Positions 58,501 through 64,000 of a DNA stretch of 64,000 bases are shown one piece after another (the first letter of the stretch is position 1; every line of letters starts with the position of its first letter). A program made the translations under genes and the position numbers. The DNA lies in contig NZ_JBLTYX010000010.1 in the NCBI RefSeq assembly GCF_048066115.1, positions 62,001 to 126,000 on the forward strand. The letters run 5' to 3'. The notes under the pieces were generated by a model, which did not search any database, was not told where the DNA came from, and saw nothing but the letters and a program-made list of their open reading frames with translations. This DNA is from Niveispirillum sp048066115. Its GTDB lineage: Bacteria > Pseudomonadota > Alphaproteobacteria > Azospirillales > Azospirillaceae.

Positions 58501-59018
58501 GGCTGCTGCGCTTCTTCGACCAAATTCGTTTCTTTCCCGTAACAGAACAGGAACTGGCCGAGGCGCGCGAGGCCTTCCCCCACGGCCATTACGCCGTGCG
58601 GATCGAGGAGACGGTGCTGGATTATGCCGCGCATCTGCGGTTTCAGGCCGAGAATGCCGACAGCATCGATGCCTTCAAGCGGCGCCAGCAGGCGGCGTTC
58701 GAGGCGGAGCGGGAGGATTGGAAGGCAAAGGGTCTGGACAGTTTCGTCAGTGACGAGGGCGGGCCGGCGGCCGAGGCCACCGCCCTGCCCGAAGGCTGCA
58801 CCGGCGTGGAGACCGGCGTGACCGGCAATGTCTGGAAGATCATGGTGGAACCGGGCCAGGATGTGGCCGCTGGTGATACGATCCTGATCCTGGAAAGCAT
58901 GAAGATGGAAATGGAAGTGAAGGCCGCCAGCGCCGGCCGGGTACGCGAGGTCACCGTGAAGCCGGGCCGCACCGTCAATGCCGGCCAGACCGTCGCCATT
59001 CTGGAGGAGGTCGCCTGA
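55503..59018 (+). CDS. biotin-dependent guanidine carboxylase (urea carboxylase family)
   Basis: A 1171-residue multidomain carboxylase: biotin carboxylase (about 1-450; LIANRGEICARVI and KSTAGGGGIGMQLC), then KipA/KipI-like carboxyltransferase domains (about 455-1010; LQDWPGRLGYWDVGVPPSGPMD, then WNDPQVRLAMTKYQE), and a C-terminal biotinyl domain with K1134 in ESMKMEME. Urea and guanidine carboxylases share this plan. The guanidine-I riboswitch and the CgdAB-type genes argue that guanidine is the true substrate, giving carboxyguanidine using ATP and bicarbonate. GAGGGAG supports the start at 55503. Its stop overlaps the allophanate hydrolase start (TGATG). Confidence 0.92.
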   Translation: MFTKVLIANRGEICARVIKTLRRMGIASVAVYSDADRFTLPVLSADEAVHVGPAPAKQSYLDIDAVIAACQATGAQAVHPGYGFLSENAGFVERLNEAGIAFIGPRVEHLLGFGLKHTARELAKAAGVPLLPGTDILDSVEQAQQAAAKIGFPVMLKSTAGGGGIGMQLCHSADELAARFAAVQRMATSSFGDARVYLERFVAQARHVEVQIFGDGKGEVVALGERDCSLQRRNQKVVEETPAPGLPDAVRTQLRDAAIALGQSVQYASAGTVEFIYDVARSQVYFLEVNTRLQVEHPVTEAIFGVDLVEWMVRQAAGDFTLPAQDSLIPQGAAIEVRLYAENAAADFRPSTGLLTAVSFPTDIRVDGWVATGTEVTANYDPMLAKLIVHADDRDRAIDKLSVALAASRVAGIETNLSYLRAIIGSDIFRRGEVATSVLKTFAFTPATVEVLAPGAQTSLQDWPGRLGYWDVGVPPSGPMDDKSFRLANRLLGNEEGTAALECTLTGPTLRFNQDTTIALTGAVMAATLDGSTINHGVPVTVKAGQTLALGRIQGPGQRTYLAVAGGFDAPDYLGSKATFALGRFGGHATGCLKAGDTLALAGLPVGVAETPALPTLSNEWELAVHYGPHGAPDFFQESDIADLFAATYEVHFNSARTGVRLIGPRPKWARADGGEAGLHPSNIHDNAYAIGAVDFTGDMPIILGPDGPSLGGFVCPVVVAKTDLWKVGQLRPGDKLRFVPVVTAPSAPVTHATLPSPILSRIEGPVPVVYRRAGDDYLLVEYGPMALDLGLRLRVHLLVTALRERALAGIIDLTPGIRSLQIHYDSGSLKLPILLGVLAEIEASLGGIDQAKVPSRIVHLPLSWNDPQVRLAMTKYQELVRADAPWCPDNIEFIRRINGLDSQEDVKRIVFDASYLVYGLGDVYLGAPVATPLDPRHRLVTTKYNPARTWTPENAVGIGGAYMCIYGMEGPGGYQLFGRTIQVWNSWRATQPFQAGQPWLLRFFDQIRFFPVTEQELAEAREAFPHGHYAVRIEETVLDYAAHLRFQAENADSIDAFKRRQQAAFEAEREDWKAKGLDSFVSDEGGPAAEATALPEGCTGVETGVTGNVWKIMVEPGQDVAAGDTILILESMKMEMEVKAASAGRVREVTVKPGRTVNAGQTVAILEEVA

Positions 59019-60778
59019 TGCTGCTCGAGAAGTTGACCATACAGGGCCTGACGGCACTTTATCGCGCCGGGGAGGCCAGTCCGGTCACGGTGATCGAGGC
59101 GGTTTTGCACCGCCTTGCCCGCAATCCCGACAAAGCCGTCTGGATCAGCACGGTCCCGGCGGAGAAGTTAAGGGCGGAAGCCGAGGCGCTGGCCAAAGGT
59201 GGCTATGATCCTTCCAAACCGCTGTGGGGCATTCCGTTCGCCGCCAAGGACAATATCGACGCGGCCGGCCTGCCCACCACGGCCGCCTGCCCCGCCTTCG
59301 CCTATGATCCGGGTGCCGACAGTACCGTGGTGGCCAAGCTGCGCGCGGCGGGTGCCATCCTGATCGGCAAGACCAACCTGGACCAGTTCGCCACCGGCTT
59401 GAACGGCACGCGCAGCCCTTATGGCGCTCCGCGCTGCGTATTCAACGAGGAGTACGTCTCAGGCGGGTCCAGTTCCGGGTCCGCCGTGGCGGTGGCGCGG
59501 GGTCAGGTGGCGTTTGCACTGGGGACGGATACGGCAGGCTCCGGCCGGGTGCCAGCCGCCTTCAACGATCTGGTCGGGATCAAGCCCAGCAAGGGGCTGC
59601 TGTCCACCAGCGGTGCCGTACCCGCCTGCCGGTCGCAGGATTGCATTACTGTGCTGGCCCACAGCATCGCCGATGGCGATCTGGTACGGCGCGTGGCGGA
59701 GGGGTTCGACGAGGCCGACCCCTTCTCCCGCGCGCCACAGACGCGGCCGTTGCGGCTGGAGGGGTTCCGCTTCGGGGTTCTGACGGGGGCGGAGAAGGAG
59801 TTCCTGGGCGATAAGGCGGCCGAAGCACTTTATGACGCCGCCGTGGAGCGACTGGCCGGGTTGGGCGGCACGGCCGTACCCTTCGATTACAAGCCATTGC
59901 GTGAATGCGCCCACCTGCTCTATGGCGGGCCGTGGGTGGCGGAGCGGCTGGCCGCCATTGAGGAGTTCGTGGAGGGTCAGGCCGATGCCATGGACCCGAC
60001 CGTGCGGGCCATCATCAAGGGGGCGGAGGGCAAGACAGCGGTTGAGGCCTTTGTCGGCCAATACGCCCTGGCCTTCTATGCCCAGGAGATGCCCCGGTTG
60101 TGGGGAGAGCTTGACATCCTGCTGCTGCCCACCACGCCCACCATCTACAAGGTGGCCGACATGCTGGCCGATCCGGTGCGGCTGAACAGCAACCTGGGCC
60201 GCTACACCAATTTCGTGAACCTGCTGGATTGCGCCGCCGTGGCCGTGCCGGCGGGTTTCCGGCCCAACGGGCTGCCGTTCGGCGTCACCCTGGTCGGGCC
60301 GGCCTTCACCGATAACGGCTTGGCCATGCTGGCCGACCGGCTGCACAATGATGGGAACGTGACCATGACACCGCAGATCCCCGCAGACTGGCTGCCCATC
60401 ATCGTCGTGGGCGCGCATCTGTCGGGCATGCCGCTGAACCATGAGCTGACCTCTGTGGGCGGTATCCGGCTGGGCGAGGTGCGGACGGCACCCGATTACC
60501 GGTTCTACGCCCTGGCCGGCACGGTCCCGCCCAAGCCGGGGCTGGTACGCGATCCGGGCTTTGCCGGGCCGGGGATCGTGGCGGAGGAATGGGCCCTGCC
60601 GCCCGCCGCCTTCGGCGCCTTCGTGGCCCGTATACCGGCACCGCTGGGGGTGGGCAAGGTGACGTTGGACGACGGGCGGCAGGTCACCTGCTTCCTGTGC
60701 GAGAGCCATGCGCTGCAGGGCGCCACGGAGATCACCGGTTTCGGCGGCTGGCGGGCCTATCGGGCCAGCTTGGCGTAA
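59018..60778 (+). CDS. atzF: allophanate hydrolase
   Basis: Last enzyme of the route, hydrolysing allophanate to two ammonia and two CO2. The 586 residues hold an amidase-signature domain (about 1-440) with K77 in FAAKDNID, the cis-serine region GGSSSGSA (151-155) and the nucleophile S175 in DTAGSGRVP, followed by the C-terminal AtzF/DUR1,2 domain (about 470-586; YALAGTVPPKPGLVRDPG). Length matches bacterial two-domain AtzF. TGATG overlap with the carboxylase. The operon ends at the 20-bp hairpin 60780-60823. Confidence 0.94.
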   Translation: MLLEKLTIQGLTALYRAGEASPVTVIEAVLHRLARNPDKAVWISTVPAEKLRAEAEALAKGGYDPSKPLWGIPFAAKDNIDAAGLPTTAACPAFAYDPGADSTVVAKLRAAGAILIGKTNLDQFATGLNGTRSPYGAPRCVFNEEYVSGGSSSGSAVAVARGQVAFALGTDTAGSGRVPAAFNDLVGIKPSKGLLSTSGAVPACRSQDCITVLAHSIADGDLVRRVAEGFDEADPFSRAPQTRPLRLEGFRFGVLTGAEKEFLGDKAAEALYDAAVERLAGLGGTAVPFDYKPLRECAHLLYGGPWVAERLAAIEEFVEGQADAMDPTVRAIIKGAEGKTAVEAFVGQYALAFYAQEMPRLWGELDILLLPTTPTIYKVADMLADPVRLNSNLGRYTNFVNLLDCAAVAVPAGFRPNGLPFGVTLVGPAFTDNGLAMLADRLHNDGNVTMTPQIPADWLPIIVVGAHLSGMPLNHELTSVGGIRLGEVRTAPDYRFYALAGTVPPKPGLVRDPGFAGPGIVAEEWALPPAAFGAFVARIPAPLGVGKVTLDDGRQVTCFLCESHALQGATEITGFGGWRAYRASLA

Positions 60779-60779
60779 G

Positions 60780-60823
60780 TACCCTCTCCCTCCCAAGCCT
60801 GACGGCTTGGGAGGGAGAGGGTA
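60780..60823. repeat. 20-bp perfect hairpin after the guanidine operon
   Basis: Arms at 60780-60799 and 60804-60823 (TACCCTCTCCCTCCCAAGCC and its complement) with a 4-nt loop, starting 2 bp past the atzF stop. There is no T run after it, so it may be a repeat that protects mRNA ends rather than a classic terminator. Confidence 0.75.
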
Positions 60824-60868
60824 ACGCGCTTGCCAGCGGGGCCCTGCCAGCGTATTTCTCCACCCTTC

Positions 60869-61252
60869 ATGTTCCGGACGGTGGCCCCTTTGCGTCTTCC
60901 CTTCACCCAATGGCGTCTGTTGCTGCTGGCGGCCTTCGTGCTGCTGGCCGGCGCCATGGGTGGCGGCAGCCATCCCGCCGCAGCACAGGCGGCCAGCGGC
61001 TGTCACGACGGCCAGGGCTGCGACCAGTACCTGACGGCGCCGGCCCAGCCGGCCCTGATCCAGGCAGCACTGCGCATCGACGGCAAGGCCATGGCCGGTG
61101 GCGATGGCAATGCCACCATCCTGCCCGGTACGATCGGCCCGAATTCCTTCGCCCTGCCCGTCCGGGCGGGCCTGAACCCCGATCCGGTCACGCGGCCGCG
61201 CAAGGCCGCCAATGGTCCCGGCCAGCCACGCGGCCCGCCGGCGTTCGCCTGA
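60869..61252 (+). CDS. small exported or membrane-anchored protein of unknown function
   Basis: A 127-residue open frame. A hydrophobic helix (WRLLLLAAFVLLAGAMGGG) followed by SHPAAAQAAS looks like a signal peptide with a cleavage site, leaving a Gly/Pro/Ala-rich mature part with two cysteines (SGCHDGQGCDQYL) and a proline-rich end. No family recognised. The start codon is uncertain because no ribosome-binding site is visible. Codon use in this frame resembles real genes here, but it could be spurious. Confidence 0.45.
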   Translation: MFRTVAPLRLPFTQWRLLLLAAFVLLAGAMGGGSHPAAAQAASGCHDGQGCDQYLTAPAQPALIQAALRIDGKAMAGGDGNATILPGTIGPNSFALPVRAGLNPDPVTRPRKAANGPGQPRGPPAFA

Positions 61253-61327
61253 TCCCCTATCCGTCCTGACCTTGATCACCCAGGCGCCGCGCCCAACGCG
61301 GCCGGTGCCGTTGATCGGATGAATTCC

Positions 61328-63868
61328 ATGCTGAAATTTACAAAGCTGCAGACGATCGCAATTCTGCTGATCTGCTTCCTGGGCAGCGCGCTGGCCATCC
61401 CCAGCTTGATCGGCCCGCACAACATGCCGTCCTGGCTGCCCATGCGTCACTTCAACCTGGGCCTCGACCTGCAAGGCGGTTCCTACCTGCTGCTGGAGGT
61501 CGATGCCGAGGCGGTGAAGCGCGAGCGGCTGGAGAATGCCACGGACGAGGTGCGCGGCCTGCTGCGCACCGCCGAACTGCGCGCCGCCGGCGTCGCGGTG
61601 GAAGGCAATGGCCTGATCGTGCGTCTGGCCGATCCCGGCGATGCCCAGCGCGTGACCGAGGCGCTGCGTCCCCTGACCCAGGGCACGATGCCCGGTGAGA
61701 TCGCCGATTTCACCATCGTGCCGGAAGCCGGGCGTCTGCGCCTGGATTTCGGTCAGCAGGCCCTGACCAACCGCGTCAGCAAGGCGGTGGACCAGTCGCT
61801 GGAGATCGTGCGCCGCCGCATCGACGAGACGGGCGTGAACGAGCCCATCGTGGCCCGCCAGGGCGCATCGCGCGTGCTGGTGCAGCTGCCGGGCGTCACC
61901 GATCCGGGGCGCATCAAGCGCCTGCTGGGCCAGACCGCCAAGATGACCTTCCATCTGGTGGGCGATGCGACCGTGGCGCCGGGTTCGTCGGCCCCGCCGG
62001 GCTTCGAATGGCTGCCCAACAGCGACCGTGGCGCCGGTGGTCCCCAGGTGCTGGTGCGCAAGCGCGTGGAGGTGGATGGCGCCACCCTGACCGACGCCCA
62101 GCCCAGCGCCGACCCGCAATCGGGCCGCTGGGTCGTGTCCTTCAGCTTCGACAGCATCGGCGCCCGCCGCTTCGCCGACATCACCAAGGCCAATGTCGGT
62201 CGACCGTTCGCCATCGTGCTGGACGGCCGCGTCATCTCCGCGCCGGTAATCAACGAGCCCATCATGGGCGGTCGCGGCCAGATCAGCGGCAATTTCACCG
62301 CCCAGACGGCCACCGAACTTGCCGTGCTGCTGCGTGCCGGTGCCCTGCCCGCCCCGCTGACGGTGGTGGAGGAACGGTCGATCGGGCCCGAACTGGGGGC
62401 CGACAGCATCAAGGCCGGCGTCATCTCCTGCCTTGTCGGCGTGGTGCTGGTCTTCGTCTATATGTGGCTGACCTACGGCTTCTTCGGCCTGATCGCCAAC
62501 GCGGCATTGGTGTTCAACCTGTTCATGACGCTGTCCTGCCTGGCCATGCTGGAAGCAACCCTGACCCTGCCCGGCATCGCCGGCGTCGTCCTGACGCTCG
62601 GCATGTCGGTGGACGCCAACATCCTGATCAACGAGCGTATCCGGGAAGAGCTGCGCAAAGGCAAGACCGCCCTGTCGGCGCTGGAAACGGGCTATATCAA
62701 GGCCCGCGGCACCATCATGGACAGCAACCTGACCACGCTGATCAAGATGGTCCTGCTCTATGTGGTCGGTACCGGCTCGGTGAAGGGCTTCGCCGTCACC
62801 ACCTCGCTGGGCATCATCACCTCGATGTTCACGGCCACGGTCGTGGCCCGCCTGCTGACCGCCATCTGGTACAAGCGCACCCGGTCCAAGACCCTGCCCG
62901 TCTTCGGCCCCGTCAAGCTGAAGACCGCCGGAATGAAGATCAACTTCATGAACGGCCGGCATGTCGGCCTGGCCGTGTCGGTGGTGCTGTCCACCATCTC
63001 CGTCATCATGTTCTTCAAGCCGGGCCTGAATTACGGCATTGATTTCGCCGGCGGCATCGTCATGGAGGTCCGCACGGCGGAACAGACCGATTTCCCCAGG
63101 CTGCGCGAGGTGATGGAGGGCGTGAATGTCGGCCCGGTGGCCCTGCAGGCCTTCGGCACCGACCGCGACGTCATCCTGCGCATGGAGCGCCAGGAAGGAG
63201 CAGAGGCCAACCAGCAAGCCGCCATCAAATCCGTCACCGCAGCATTGGAGCAGAACTTCCCCGGCTCGGAAGTGCGGCGCGTGGAGGCGGTCGGTGCCTC
63301 AGTGTCGGCGGAACTGTTCAGCGACGGCATGCTGGCTCTGGGTCTGGCCGCGTTCTTCATGCTGATCTACATCACCTTCCGCTTCGAATGGCAGTTCGGC
63401 GTGGGTGCGGTGGTGACCATGATGCTGGACGTGACCAAGACGGTGGGCTTCTACGCCCTGACCGGGTTGCAGTTCAACCTGACGGCCGTGGCGGCGATGC
63501 TCACCATCATGGGCTTCTCCATCAACGACAAGGTCGTGGTCTATGACCGCGTGCGCGAGAACCTGCGGCTTTACCGCAAGATGCCGCTGCGCGAATTGAT
63601 CGACCGGTCGATCAACGAAACCATGACCCGCACGATCAACACGAACATCGCCGTGTTCCTGTCCATCGTGCCGCTGGCGCTTTATGGCGGCGAGGCGCTG
63701 CGCGAGTTCGCCTGGGCCCTGCTGTTCGGCATCCTGCTGGCCACCTCGTCCTCCATCTTCATCGCAGCCCCGATCCTGCTCTATCTGGGCGAGAACCGGC
63801 TGCGCAAGACCATGGATGCCGAGGACCCGCCGACGGAAGCCGAGGGCGACACGGCCGCCAAGGCCTGA
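61328..63868 (+). CDS. secDF: fused protein-export membrane protein SecDF
   Basis: Single polypeptide of 846 residues joining SecD and SecF, RND-superfamily partners of the Sec translocon that use proton flow to finish export. The first half has an N-terminal helix, the GLDLQGGSYLLLEVD motif, a periplasmic P1 domain and a six-helix block (GMSVDANILINERIREEL). After a loop near residue 520-560 the SecF half begins (NYGIDFAGGIVMEVRTAE) and ends with GFSINDKVVVYDRVRENL and its helices. Most proteobacteria encode secD and secF separately, so the fusion is notable. Start 61328 fits other SecD N-termini; ATG 61319 is an alternative. No yajC is found upstream. Confidence 0.92.
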   Translation: MLKFTKLQTIAILLICFLGSALAIPSLIGPHNMPSWLPMRHFNLGLDLQGGSYLLLEVDAEAVKRERLENATDEVRGLLRTAELRAAGVAVEGNGLIVRLADPGDAQRVTEALRPLTQGTMPGEIADFTIVPEAGRLRLDFGQQALTNRVSKAVDQSLEIVRRRIDETGVNEPIVARQGASRVLVQLPGVTDPGRIKRLLGQTAKMTFHLVGDATVAPGSSAPPGFEWLPNSDRGAGGPQVLVRKRVEVDGATLTDAQPSADPQSGRWVVSFSFDSIGARRFADITKANVGRPFAIVLDGRVISAPVINEPIMGGRGQISGNFTAQTATELAVLLRAGALPAPLTVVEERSIGPELGADSIKAGVISCLVGVVLVFVYMWLTYGFFGLIANAALVFNLFMTLSCLAMLEATLTLPGIAGVVLTLGMSVDANILINERIREELRKGKTALSALETGYIKARGTIMDSNLTTLIKMVLLYVVGTGSVKGFAVTTSLGIITSMFTATVVARLLTAIWYKRTRSKTLPVFGPVKLKTAGMKINFMNGRHVGLAVSVVLSTISVIMFFKPGLNYGIDFAGGIVMEVRTAEQTDFPRLREVMEGVNVGPVALQAFGTDRDVILRMERQEGAEANQQAAIKSVTAALEQNFPGSEVRRVEAVGASVSAELFSDGMLALGLAAFFMLIYITFRFEWQFGVGAVVTMMLDVTKTVGFYALTGLQFNLTAVAAMLTIMGFSINDKVVVYDRVRENLRLYRKMPLRELIDRSINETMTRTINTNIAVFLSIVPLALYGGEALREFAWALLFGILLATSSSIFIAAPILLYLGENRLRKTMDAEDPPTEAEGDTAAKA

Positions 63869-63883
63869 TCGGTTTGGAAGCAG

Positions 63884-63918
63884 AAACCCCGGCACCGCAA
63901 GGCGCCGGGGTTTTTGTT
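63884..63918 (+). terminator. intrinsic terminator after secDF
   Basis: AAACCCCGGC (63884-63893) pairs with GCCGGGGTTT (63904-63913), then TTGTTTG. The remaining 80 bases to the end of the window show no gene that can be judged. Confidence 0.85.
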
Positions 63919-64000
63919 TGACGGCAGGTTGGTTTGCGGAATTCCGAAAATGCTGCCATCATAAAGATACCCAGAAGAAGGGCATATTTATGATGGCGGA

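Noticed and set aside
59459..63217. Open frame of about 1250 codons on the minus strand opposite atzF and secDF.
   Set aside because: Crosses three plus-strand genes and an inverted repeat; composition is that of antisense GC-rich DNA.
63990..64000. Start of another gene at the right edge (ATG after AGAAGAAGGGC).
   Set aside because: Only a few codons are present, so it cannot be judged.
1..64000. tRNA, rRNA, CRISPR arrays, transposases, phage genes or integrase attachment sites.
   Set aside because: None recognised; the only repeats are the inverted-repeat elements and hairpins listed.

Overview
The window comes from a high-G+C Gram-negative bacterium. Gene content and style fit an alphaproteobacterium of the Rhodospirillales, most like the Azospirillaceae (Azospirillum, Niveispirillum, Nitrospirillum types). 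The reasons are an NAD-linked FdsGBACD formate dehydrogenase, a large TonB-dependent receptor of the Caulobacter/Xanthomonas type paired with a glycosidase, pseudaminic-acid-type sugar genes beside a giant TPR-glycosyltransferase, sigma-54/NtrC-style nitrogen promoters and many overlapping ATGA/GTGA gene junctions. The genus is inference. I see no rRNA, tRNA, CRISPR array, transposase or prophage gene.

Layout. (1) 1-7334: assimilatory nitrate/nitrite block nirB-nirD-nasA-cysG behind a near-consensus sigma-54 promoter. (2) 7544-13735: a secreted GH2 glycosidase divergent from a TonB-dependent receptor, separated by an AT-rich control region. (3) 13796-24069: a 2181-residue protein made of four tandem TPR-glycosyltransferase modules, divergent from pseB-pseC-SDR-GNAT, which looks like a nonulosonate (flagellin or surface glycan) locus. 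(4) 24076-25379: two small redox/isomerase genes. (5) 25403-27757: a tightly overlapped four-gene operon of two related membrane-anchored coiled-coil proteins, a HATPase_c protein and a degenerate macro-domain protein. I do not recognise this as a described system and rate it the best novelty candidate. (6) 27919-34669: pepN, a soluble PAS chemoreceptor, a YgjP-type metalloprotease and a sulfatase-superfamily membrane protein. (7) 34666-44078: a LysR regulator, fdsG-fdsB-(DUF433)-fdsA-fdhD-fdsD and an oxalate/formate-type MFS carrier. (8) 44170-50745: an unknown protein, cytochrome c, marR-emrA-emrB multidrug efflux and small genes. (9) 50833-60778: a guanidine-degradation operon with NtrC-like box, perfect sigma-54 promoter, guanidine-I riboswitch, ABC importer, two carboxyguanidine-deiminase-type subunits, biotin-dependent carboxylase and allophanate hydrolase. 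(10) 61328-63868: a fused SecDF.

How the parts fit. Nitrogen scavenging is a theme: nitrate and nitrite reduction at one end and guanidine to ammonia at the other, both with sigma-54 promoters about 100 bp downstream of TGC-N11-GCA dyads, so both probably answer to NtrC. Formate oxidation supplies NADH, which NirBD uses. A mobile-looking inverted-repeat element with 34-bp arms occurs twice in full and once in divergent form, in each case inside or at the end of a metabolic operon.
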